Source of the DNA: Thermaerobacter sp. FW80
GTDB taxonomy: Bacteria; Bacillota; Sulfobacillia; Thermaerobacterales; Thermaerobacteraceae
Assembly (NCBI RefSeq): GCF_004634385.1
Contig: NZ_CP037895.1
Coordinates: 496,001 to 560,000, forward strand
Length of the DNA stretch: 64,000 nucleotides
Direction of reading: 5' to 3'
The notes under the pieces: generated by a model
Database searches by the model: none
What the model was told of the DNA's origin: nothing
Seen by the model: only the letters and a program-made list of their open reading frames with translations
Position numbers and translations under genes: made by a program
Shown: piece after piece, positions 25,111 to 32,819 of the stretch
Layout of the letters: each line of letters starts with the position of its first letter
How positions within the stretch are numbered: position 1 is the first letter of the stretch

Positions 25111-26065
25111 TACAGCCCGTTGCTTTGCACCTCCACCTGGGACACTACCGCGGCGATACATGATGCGATTCGTGCAATCTTGCGTGTCATATGACTTGCA
25201 TTTGATGGACCGCTTTGATTTGACCGTTGAGAGGCTCTTCCTTGCGCGCCGATTCTCTCCGTCTACCCCCCGTGGAAGGCACTGTGCTCATCGCGTTGCT
25301 GGCCCAGCAGGGCCGAGGAGAACGCCCCTAAAGATAGGGGCCAGACTGTTTGCAGCCGCTGGCCCGAAGGGCCAGGCGACCTTTGTTACATGGAGCGGGG
25401 AAGGTGTGCCCTAATACACTTTCTAATGTAGCCATGGTTATTACCCGTGGATCAGTCTCGAGCCAGGAAAGCCCTGGTGCCCCGCAGGTTGTCCCGGTGC
25501 GATGCACCTTCGGGGGGTTAACCACCGCGGGAAGCTGTACCACCTTGACCTCTGGAGAACCCTGCTTGGGCGACGATTTCACCGCTGTCTTTGTGGCTAT
25601 CTTCCTCGTCGGAACCCGGCGCTCCGCCACATCGGTTGCGCCGCCCTTTCCTCGGCAGGGGTGGGGCATGCGAGCAGCTGATTGGCTACCGCGACGAGGG
25701 GCTCGAGTCGGATCAGTTCGCGGAACGTGGCCACAATGGGGTGTACACTCGGTCGTGGGAGCGCGTGCTCCGCAGCGACGTTGACCCCGGTCTCCGCGAC
25801 ACCTACCAGTACGGCAATGCGAGGACCGTCTTTACGAACGCACGCATGACCACACCCTCTTGCACCATCATGTACCACATACCCGCCTAGCACGATGAAA
25901 GTGGAGACGGTCGCCAGCCGCCTCAGGGTTGAGAGCTCGGTAGCCCTACCATTCGACAACGATTTAGTAAGCGAGCTTCGCGAGTGCGGCACCCGGTGTG
26001 GGTGCCACTCTCGTTGTTCGGACGCCGTCAGGGCGGGTATGGTCCTCCGGTCCGCAAGGCTGCGC
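25111..26065. other. Gene-poor stretch of decayed sequence
   Basis: Long open frames exist on the minus strand at 25328-25669 and 25597-26085, but their products have no recognisable motif and no ribosome sites, and one covers the end of the RDD remnant. I regard them as unproven. GC is about 58%, intermediate between the host and the low-GC island genes. Confidence 0.35.
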
Positions 26066-26342
26066 CTACAGTGTACGCCGGCCACCCGGTCCAGCGCCCC
26101 GTTGTGCCGGACGCCTGATAACCAAGGTTTCTGCGATCAGGTCATGAAGCGCTTGCCTGCGCCTCGTGAAGGCAGACAGGCGGTAACCGAGTCCAAAGGT
26201 CAGCGCCATGAAGACAAACTCAGCCATGAAACGTCCCGTTGCCCGCGCAAACGATACCCACCGGCCGTTAACGTCGGTCACCATGATGTCCACGGTCCCC
26301 AACCAAGAGTGGCTTGGTGCGGAGAACTGATCTGCAAGTCGA
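26066..26342 (-). pseudogene. C-terminal part of an RDD-family membrane protein
   Basis: Reads IMVTDVNGRWVSFARATGRF, then MAEFVFMALTFGLGYRLSAF and TRRRQALHDLIAETLVIRR. This matches the second half of the RDD domain: the WxxTLGK-like entry, one membrane helix and the conserved HDxIAxTLV end. The N-terminal helices with the RDD triad are missing because the CRISPR repeats begin where they should be. No start codon can be assigned. RDD proteins are membrane proteins, some acting as ion exchangers. Confidence 0.6.
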
Positions 26343-26820
26343 AATATAACCACGGTGAATACCGTGGCTACGTTGCAGGACGCCATAGTCCCGCAGGCCC
26401 CAATAGGGAGGCGACGTTGCATCCACGGTGAACACCGTGGCTACGTTGCAGGGAGGCCGTCGACCGGATCGCTCGCAAGTACGACCGCGTTGCATCTACG
26501 GTGAATACCGTGGCTATGTTGCAGGACCCCCTGTCTGTGAGCCGCCACACCCACCTGTGGTTGCATCCACGGTGAGTACCGTGGCTACGTTGCAGGTAGA
26601 CGATGTGGCACCCGGCCCAGGCCACGTACCCCGATTACATCCACGGGCACTACCGTGGCTACGTTGCAGGCGAAACTCGTCGATGACGCCCGCCTGCATA
26701 TCACCCTGTTGCATCCACGGTGAGCACCGTGGCTACGTTGCAGGGGCTGGGTGTCTGACCCGTCGAAGATCAAGCAAAAGATCGAATCCTTCCTCGCTCA
26801 GGGCCGTGGCTGCGTTGTAG
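26343..26820 (+). CRISPR. Small degenerate CRISPR array, 7 repeats, 6 spacers
   Basis: Thirty-six-base repeats begin GTTGCATCCACGG and end GGCTACGTTGCAG. Repeat starts are 26343, 26416, 26489, 26560, 26634, 26708 and 26785; spacers are 37, 37, 35, 38, 38 and 41 bases. Repeats 2-4 and 6 are near-perfect. The first has lost its 5' nine bases and the last retains only its 3' half. Each full repeat holds a CCACGGT/ACCGTGG stem around a four-base loop that varies (GAAC, GAAT, GAGT, GAGC). Spacers are unrelated to each other, which excludes a simple tandem repeat. No cas1, cas2 or effector operon is in the window, so the type cannot be set. The array directly abuts the RDD remnant and is followed 50 bases later by an IS256-family element. 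Confidence 0.85.
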
Positions 26821-26870
26821 GCAATCGGGGCAGCAAGCCTTCAAGTCCTAAAAGCACGCCCCCGACAACC

Positions 26871-28296
26871 GGTGACGTCCTAAACTGTCTGTAAACGCGA
26901 AGCGGTCTGGGCTACCATCGGTGGCGTCGGAAAACTCGCCCCAGCTGGGGCACACCGAGGAGGACCCAGACCTATGTCCAGGATACCACCCAGCCAGCAG
27001 TTGGCGGAGCTGGCCCGGCAGCTGGCCGCGCAGGCCCGGGAGGGTACGGAGGTCGAGGACCTGACCCATGCCCTCGTCCGCCTGGGCGCCCGCAAGCTCA
27101 TCCAGGAGCTGCTGGAGGCAGAGGTCACGGAGCTTTTGGGGCGCGGACGCTACGAGCGGCGCGAGCCTGGCCAGGAAGGCGCCCGCAACGGCTACAAGCC
27201 GCGGACGCTGCGTTGCGCCGAGGGGCGGCTCGAGATCGACGTCCCCCAGGTGCGGGGCATGGAGGGACTGTGCCAGCCCACGCTGTGGAGGGCCCTCAAG
27301 CGGCGGACGGACGTGCTGGAGCGCCTGGTGGTGGAGATGTACGCCCGGGGCCTCTCTACCCGGGACATCGAGGATGCGCTGGCGGAGCTGGCGGGCAGCG
27401 AAGCGCCGCTTTTGAGCCGGTCCACCGTGAGCCGGATCACCGAGGCGCTCCACGAGGAGTTCGAGGCCTTTGCCCAGCGGGACCTGTCAGGCCTCGACGT
27501 GGTGTACCTGTTCGCCGACGCCATCTACGAGTCGCTGCGCCGGCAGGCGGGCTGCCGTGAGGGCATCCTGGTCACCTGGGCCATCTTGAGCGACGGCAGC
27601 AAGGTGCTGGTGCACCTGAGCCTGGGCAACAAGGAGCGCTACGAGGACTGGCTGGAGCACTTCCGGGATCTGGTGCGCCGGGGGCTGAAGACGCCGCTGA
27701 CGGTGACGACGGACGGGGCGCCGGGGCTGATCCAGGCGGTGGAAGCCATGTGGCCGGAGGCGGAGCGCATCCGCTGCTGGGTGCACAAGATGCGGAACGT
27801 GCTGGACAAGGTGCCGGAGGAGGCGCGGCCCGTGCTCAAGCCCTACCTGGAGGCGATCCGGGACGCACCGGATATCGAGCAGGGCCGGCGGCTGGTGGCC
27901 GAGGTGGTGGAGCGGTTCGGGCGGGAGTATCCCTCGGCCATGCGGAGCCTGCAGGAGGACCTGGAAGCGAGCCTGGCGCACCTGCGGCTACCCGCCGCCC
28001 ACCGCAAGCATGTCCGGACCACCAACCTGGTGGAGCGCAGCTTCGAGGAGGAGCGGCGGCGCGCCAAGGTGATCCCGCGGTTTCGGAGCGAGCGGGAGTG
28101 CCTGAAGCTAGTCTTCGCCGTGCTGTGGCGGGCGAGTGAGCGCTGGCGGCGGGTGCAGTTCAGCGAGCACGAACGAAAGCAGCTGGAGCGCTACATCGAG
28201 GAGCGGCAACGGCAAAGAGCGGCGCAGAAAGAGGTTTCACCCGCTGCCACCGTGGCATGACCCAGACCGCTTTTACAGACAGTTCGGGACTTGACC
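26871..28296 (+). mobile_element. IS256-family insertion sequence, copy 3 with 9-bp target duplication
   Basis: A complete 1,426-bp copy with the GGTGACGTCC and GGACTTGACC termini. CCGACAACC occurs immediately before (26862-26870) and after (28297-28305), a textbook 9-bp target duplication. It fixes the exact ends for the other two copies. Confidence 0.96.
26974..28260 (+). CDS. IS256-family (mutator-type) transposase, copy 3
   Basis: An intact 428-aa protein with the same catalytic residues as copy 1 (FADAIYE, TTDGAPG, NLVERSF) and an AGGAGG ribosome site before MSRIPPSQQ. It has Thr in the LSTRDIEDA segment where copy 1 has Ser. The clean target duplication makes this the most recent insertion of the three and a probable source of activity. 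Confidence 0.95.
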   Translation: MSRIPPSQQLAELARQLAAQAREGTEVEDLTHALVRLGARKLIQELLEAEVTELLGRGRYERREPGQEGARNGYKPRTLRCAEGRLEIDVPQVRGMEGLCQPTLWRALKRRTDVLERLVVEMYARGLSTRDIEDALAELAGSEAPLLSRSTVSRITEALHEEFEAFAQRDLSGLDVVYLFADAIYESLRRQAGCREGILVTWAILSDGSKVLVHLSLGNKERYEDWLEHFRDLVRRGLKTPLTVTTDGAPGLIQAVEAMWPEAERIRCWVHKMRNVLDKVPEEARPVLKPYLEAIRDAPDIEQGRRLVAEVVERFGREYPSAMRSLQEDLEASLAHLRLPAAHRKHVRTTNLVERSFEEERRRAKVIPRFRSERECLKLVFAVLWRASERWRRVQFSEHERKQLERYIEERQRQRAAQKEVSPAATVA

Positions 28297-28305
28297 CCGA
28301 CAACC

Positions 28306-28987
28306 TTGCACGGCACATCGCAGTGAGCGTTGAGTAAAGGACAGGCGACAAGAATTTGACAAGGCACAGAGGTAATCTGGGCGGAAGCGAGCCTATTCGG
28401 TGGGGCCACTCGCAAGGACATGCCCTGCTACCGTGCTATGTTGACAAAGGGCGTGCCCGAGGACTGTCCCTGGGTTGACATTGGGTTGACATTCATCGTG
28501 TTCCCGTCTTGCAGAACTCACATCGGTTTGTCCCTGGCGCGGCGAAAACCCCCTCCACAGAAGGCGGCTTCACTCCCTAACCTCCGTGGGTGCCGACAAC
28601 TGAAGCCCTTCACCGGCAGGGTCACACAAGCACGGAATAGCACGGAGGGGGCTCGCGATGAGTCCCGGTGCAATCCTGGAAGCAGGTCCTAAAGCGCGGA
28701 AGACGGGTTGTTCCGGCGCATCTTGCCGCTACGGCGAAGGCAGTCGGACCGGCTGGCTGCGTGCAGCACATTCGACCTGCCACTCAAACACCCCTGCCAC
28801 GTAGCGGGCGGGACGATAGGTGCGCCCGCGGCGCAACGCAACCAGCAGGCGATCGGCGTCGCGCCCAGATTGCGCGGCGCCGCACCTAGCTGATGGCGAT
28901 ATACCCGAGGGGCGCAAGACCACGCTGGCTCCCGCGACCCCCCGACGCCAGCCAACCGCTCCAATGCTCAAGCTTACGCCTGGGACA
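28306..28987. other. Non-coding or decayed stretch
   Basis: No supportable gene in about 680 bp. Short open frames on both strands lack ribosome sites and known motifs. An ATTGGGTTGACATT repeat of TTGACATTGGG near 28480 looks like a short tandem duplication and could contain a -35 box, with no clear -10. Confidence 0.35.
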
Positions 28988-29893
28988 TCAGGCGGAACTT
29001 CTAGACAACCGGCGCCACTCCTCTATCCACGCCTGGATGCGCCGCGGAAGAATCTGGGTCTTCTCCAGGGCAAAATCGCGCACCTCGTTCGGGTCCAGGC
29101 ACACGCATCCCGAGCAATCCCCGCCATAGCTTCCCGAGGCGGCGAACAGAAACACCTTGGTGCCAGGGTCCTGAACGCTCATCGCCGTGGCAGGGGTGTC
29201 ACCGCTTTTCACCTGGACCACCGCCCGCTGTCCCGTGTGCCGGTGAACAAGGACGTACTCATAGCCAGCGGTGTCGCGCTTGCAGGTGCTCGGGACGATG
29301 ACGAAGTCACGCTCTACCTGCAGGTAAATGGCGACCAGGTCCTCACAGTCCTCATCCGAAAGCAGCGCCCAGAACTCCCTACTCCCAACGTCCGTGGCGT
29401 CGACGCAATAGTAGCTGGATTGCGACAAGCGGTTATACAGGATCTTCGAATACAGCTCCACGTCGCTGATGCGCTGGAGCGTCCTTCGTGCGCGAAAGCT
29501 TGCCGCCACCTTGCCAGGAACGGCATCGGCAGATCCCACGCAGTACCACTCGCAGCTTCTGACGTTGACCAGGTCCGCAGAAAACAGCTCGGGGTCACCA
29601 TCATAACGCCACTCACTGGTGATGCGCCCTAACCAGTAGGTCCCTCCCCGATCCCGCATGTAGCACAGGTCATCAACCTTCATGTTGTTCCGCAACGCGT
29701 TGAGGGTTGAGAGCCAGCTCTTGTCGTCACCGTGAAGGGGCTCGGCCAACCGCACGTACTCCTCCCATGTAGTAGGGGACGAATTCGCGTCGACGCGCCA
29801 CCCCACCCCTACCACTCCGCGCTTAACCGCAACCTGGTGAGGGTCCACGGCCGGCTCGTGCGCCGTGTTCAGATGGCAGCGCCAAACCTGCAT
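28988..29893 (-). CDS. Putative PD-(D/E)XK nuclease-like protein
   Basis: 301 aa starting MQVWRCHLNTAHEPAVDPH. The C-terminal half has AGYEYVLVHRHTGQRAVVQVKSG, where the E...QVKSG arrangement is that of a PD-(D/E)XK nuclease core; a preceding acidic residue lies in DEDCEDLVAIYLQ. The N-terminal half (RGGTYWLGRITSEWRYDGD) could be a small beta-barrel reader domain that recognises modified DNA or other ligands. Taken together it may be a restriction-type defence protein, but no methyltransferase or helicase partner is nearby. The ATG at 29893 has GGGAGG 10 bases upstream and was preferred to an extension up to 30022. GC (about 57%) is below the host level. Confidence 0.6.
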   Translation of the reverse strand: MQVWRCHLNTAHEPAVDPHQVAVKRGVVGVGWRVDANSSPTTWEEYVRLAEPLHGDDKSWLSTLNALRNNMKVDDLCYMRDRGGTYWLGRITSEWRYDGDPELFSADLVNVRSCEWYCVGSADAVPGKVAASFRARRTLQRISDVELYSKILYNRLSQSSYYCVDATDVGSREFWALLSDEDCEDLVAIYLQVERDFVIVPSTCKRDTAGYEYVLVHRHTGQRAVVQVKSGDTPATAMSVQDPGTKVFLFAASGSYGGDCSGCVCLDPNEVRDFALEKTQILPRRIQAWIEEWRRLSRSSA

Positions 29894-30288
29894 AGCTTCA
29901 CAGCCTCCCACTGGCAGGATCTGAAGCGCACAGCACCGCCTAGGGCAGGGATGGCAATAACTGGAACGGAACGCAACTATACGGGGCGAGCTGCGCTCTC
30001 TATTCAGGTCGCGGGGGCGCAAGGGCGCCGTGCTACCTCACGCAGGTTCGCGGTTTCGCCGGGAAATCCTTTCTAATTTCAGGGCCGGTTGAATTTTCAC
30101 CCACCATCGGGCAGTTAAAGTAATTACCCCACCACCGATTGGAATTTGGGTGCAATCATCCTCCTCGGTGACTCCGATCGGTGCTCTTCCCGCAACCGGT
30201 AGCTCCCGCCTTAGATGTGGCCAGGGGTTGCTCAGGAACTCTTTCATTTGGCCATTAGGCTTTGTTCTACTGACGCTGGGTAGACAAA
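29894..30288. other. Intergenic gap at the island edge
   Basis: No gene seen. The GC content is low for this genome, and the segment runs up to the terminator downstream of tRNA-Val. Confidence 0.4.
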
Positions 30289-30312
30289 AGGGACGGCCAT
30301 GTGACCGTCCCT
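30289..30312 (-). terminator. Terminator downstream of tRNA-Val
   Basis: AGGGACGG/CCGTCCCT is a perfect 8-bp stem with an 8-base loop. On the minus strand it is followed by TTTTGTCT. It lies about 115 bases after the tRNA-Val 3' end and would stop transcription from entering the island. Confidence 0.7.
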
Positions 30313-30428
30313 CGGTACTGTTTTCGCCGCGGCTCCTGTCAGATTCCTGTCAGCTACCTCACCGCGGCGCCCTTGCTCGTCTGTCCCGATGCCCGAAAAC
30401 GCTTGTCGCGCCTGGGCTTTTTGGCTGT

Positions 30429-30500
30429 GGGCGCGGGAGGACTCGAACCTCCGACCTCTTGAATGTGAGTCAAGCGCTCTAACCGCTGAGCTACGCGCCC
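30429..30500 (-). tRNA. tRNA-Val (CAC)
   Basis: A full cloverleaf of 72 bases: acceptor GGGCGCG/CGCGCCC, D stem GCTC/GAGC, anticodon stem CTTGA/TCAAG around CTCACAT (anticodon CAC), and T stem GGAGG/CCTCC with loop TTCGAGT. CCA is not encoded. The 3' end faces the mobile region on the left, where integrative elements typically insert. It marks the border between the mosaic island and ordinary chromosome. Confidence 0.95.
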
Positions 30501-30533
30501 GCAGGCCGCCGCGTCGGGCCGGCTGCATCGGCC

Positions 30534-30562
30534 ATTATAGCCGTCACCGTGCGGGCCGTCAA
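30534..30562 (-). promoter_or_regulatory. Promoter of tRNA-Val
   Basis: On the minus strand, TTGACG (30562-30557) and TATAAT (30539-30534) are separated by exactly 17 bases. The -10 ends 33 bases before the tRNA. It is one of the best sigma-A promoters in the window. Confidence 0.85.
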
Positions 30563-30686
30563 ACGGCCGCACCGGCCCGGCCGGGTCCGACGCAGGCCGG
30601 GCCCGACGCAATCGCAATCGCAACGCGCGGCGGGCTCCGGCCCCACCTCGCCCCGCCGGGCTCCGGCAACCCGTTGCGCCGGCAGG

Positions 30687-32237
30687 CTACGGTAACACCT
30701 TGCCCGGGTTCATGATCCCCAGCGGGTCGAGACGCGCCTTGAGGGCAGCCATCACGGCCACGGCCTCGGGGCCGTGTTCGTCCGGCAGATACTGCCGCTT
30801 GCCCAGGCCCACCCCGTGCTCGCCCGTGCAGGTGCCGCCCCGCGCCAGGGCGTCGCGCACGATGGCCGCGCTGGCCTGGCGCGCGCGACGGAGCTCGTCC
30901 GGGTCGTCCGGGTCGACGGCGAAGAGCACGTGGAAGTTGCCGTCGCCGGCGTGGGCGACGATCCCCGCCGCGAAGCCCAGGGCGTCCACGGTGGCCCGGG
31001 CGTGACGGATGGCGGCGGGCAGCTGGGACAGGGGCACGCACACGTCGGTGCTGAGCTTCTTCCGGCCCGGCGCGACGGCGGTGACGGCCAGACCGGCGTG
31101 GTGGCGCGCATCCCAGAGCCGCGCCCGCCCGGCGGGATCGCGCTCCACCGTGAAGTCCATCCCCCCGCAATCCAGGCACGCGGCACGGCCGCGCTCCACG
31201 TCGGCCGCCACGGCGGCGGGCATCCCCGACCACTCCAGGAAGAGCGTCGGCCGCGCGGGGTAGGCGGTCCCGCGATAGGCGTTGACGGCGACCAGCGTGC
31301 GCTCGTCGAGGAGCTCGATGCGCGTGGCCGACGGGCAACGGCGCGCGATGGCGACGGCCGCACGCGCCGCCGCCGCGAGGTCGGGAAAGCCGACCCGCGC
31401 CGCCACCACGGCCTCGGGCACGGGGTAGACCCGCAGCTCCAGCTCGGTGATGACGCCCAGGGTCCCCTCGGAACCGATGAAGAGCGCCGTGGCGTCCCAC
31501 CGGGGCAAGGCCCCCACGGAGGCGCCTCGGCGTGGGCTGCGGCCCGGTGCGCCGCGGCGGGCGGCGTGCCCGCCCGCCGCGCCGGCCCCGGTTGGGGCGG
31601 CCTCGTCCGCCTCCCCGGCGGTGGCCGCACCCGGCGACCGTGTCGCCGGGCATCCCCTCCGGGCCAGCGTGCCCGTGCGCAGCACCGCGCCGCCGGGCAG
31701 CACGACCTCGAGCCCCAGCACCTGGTGCTTCATGGCCCCGTACCGCAGGGCGTTGGTGCCGCTGGCGTTGGTGGCGGCCATGCCCCCCAAGGTCGCATCG
31801 GCGCCGGGGTCGACCGGGAAGAACAGGCCCTCCCGCGCCAGCACCGCGTTGAGCCGCGAGCGGGTCAGGCCCGGCTGGACCCGCACCGTCCGCCCCACGG
31901 GGTCCACCGCGAGCACCGCGTCCATGCGGGTGAGATCGAGGCTGATGCCGCCCCGGACGGGGATCACGTGGCCCTCCAGGCTGCTGCCGGCGCCGAAGGG
32001 GACCACCGGCACCCGCTCGGCCGCCGCCACCTGGAGCACCGCGCGCACCTCGGCGGTGGACTCCGGGTAGACCACCACATCCGGGTCGCGCGGCGGGTGC
32101 ACCGTCAGATCGCGGCCGTGCCGCTGCCGTTCCGACGGACCCGTGCGGACCCGGCTCGCATCGCCGATGGCCTGCCGCAGCCGCGCGACCAGGCGCGCCG
32201 CAGGATCGCTACCCGCCCTTCTCCCTGCCCCTGTCAC
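30687..32237 (-). CDS. FAD-linked oxidase (GlcD/D-lactate dehydrogenase type)
   Basis: 516 aa. The N-terminal FAD_binding_4 domain shows VVYPESTAEVRAVLQVA, VPFGAGSSLEGH and VDPGADATLGGMAATNASG. The C-terminal FAD-oxidase domain ends with GEHGVGLGKRQYL and LDPLGIMNPGKVLP, and AHAGDGNFH supplies the usual substrate-site His. It should oxidise a 2-hydroxy acid such as D-lactate or glycolate and pass electrons on. Just before LFIGSEGTLGVIT, about 45 Ala/Gly/Arg/Pro-rich residues are inserted, and the usual K..GYDLT there has become RWDAT. The GTG at 32237 has AAGGGAG nine bases upstream; an ATG at 32246 would sit directly on that site. It faces the tRNA gene and is monocistronic. Confidence 0.88.
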   Translation of the reverse strand: MTGAGRRAGSDPAARLVARLRQAIGDASRVRTGPSERQRHGRDLTVHPPRDPDVVVYPESTAEVRAVLQVAAAERVPVVPFGAGSSLEGHVIPVRGGISLDLTRMDAVLAVDPVGRTVRVQPGLTRSRLNAVLAREGLFFPVDPGADATLGGMAATNASGTNALRYGAMKHQVLGLEVVLPGGAVLRTGTLARRGCPATRSPGAATAGEADEAAPTGAGAAGGHAARRGAPGRSPRRGASVGALPRWDATALFIGSEGTLGVITELELRVYPVPEAVVAARVGFPDLAAAARAAVAIARRCPSATRIELLDERTLVAVNAYRGTAYPARPTLFLEWSGMPAAVAADVERGRAACLDCGGMDFTVERDPAGRARLWDARHHAGLAVTAVAPGRKKLSTDVCVPLSQLPAAIRHARATVDALGFAAGIVAHAGDGNFHVLFAVDPDDPDELRRARQASAAIVRDALARGGTCTGEHGVGLGKRQYLPDEHGPEAVAVMAALKARLDPLGIMNPGKVLP

Positions 32238-32293
32238 GGCGGCCATCTCCCTTGCCGGTCCCAGCACCCCGGAACGCTGAGCTGCGAAAGCCT

Positions 32294-32463
32294 CGGGCCG
32301 CATCCCCGTCTTCGGCACCATCGTCGACCGGCGTGCCGCACCAGCCGGATGCGGGGCGCGCAAGCCCCCGACCCCATCCCGCTCGGGCCGCATCCCCTTG
32401 GGCGGCCCATCCGCAGTCGCCGCGCCGCACCCGCCGGATGCCGGGCGCGCAAGCCCCGGGGCG
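32294..32463. repeat. Imperfect tandem repeat upstream of the oxidase gene
   Basis: Two units of 100 and 70 bp share CGGGCCGCATCCCC at the start and GCCGGATGC.GGGCGCGCAAG at the end. The region up to 32819 otherwise has no supportable gene and separates the divergent oxidase and chemotaxis units. Confidence 0.6.
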
Positions 32464-32819
32464 CATCGACGAAGCTCCTTCGCGCGGCCAGGCGCGGTGC
32501 GTGGCCGCCTAAATCGGCCCAGGGTCCCAATCGATAAGGAGGCCACAAGCCCTATGAGGGTTCCATGATCTTCCGGGCGCGGCGCCGCGTGGATCCCGCG
32601 GGGCGGTGGCGGTTCACCGCATTCCACGTCCACCGCCCCCGCAGGAGGTCGACCATCGACGAGGAGGTCGACCGGAGGCACCGTTCCGCAGCGACGGCGG
32701 ACCGCCGTGTGCGACGGCGGACCGGTGCCTGCAGCGGCGGACCGGTGCGGGCCCCGGCCGGTCCGGAAAGGGGTCGGTACGCCGCCCGCGGCGCGCCGGC
32801 GCCCCGGGGAGGAACCGGC

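Noticed and set aside
25328-25669. 113-codon minus-strand open frame
   Set aside because: Composition is unremarkable, there is no recognised domain and no start signal. Not supported as a gene.
26434-26773. Open frames reading across the CRISPR repeats on both strands
   Set aside because: They simply translate the repeat unit (GYVAG, CNVATV) again and again. The spacing and unrelated spacers identify an array, not a repeat protein.
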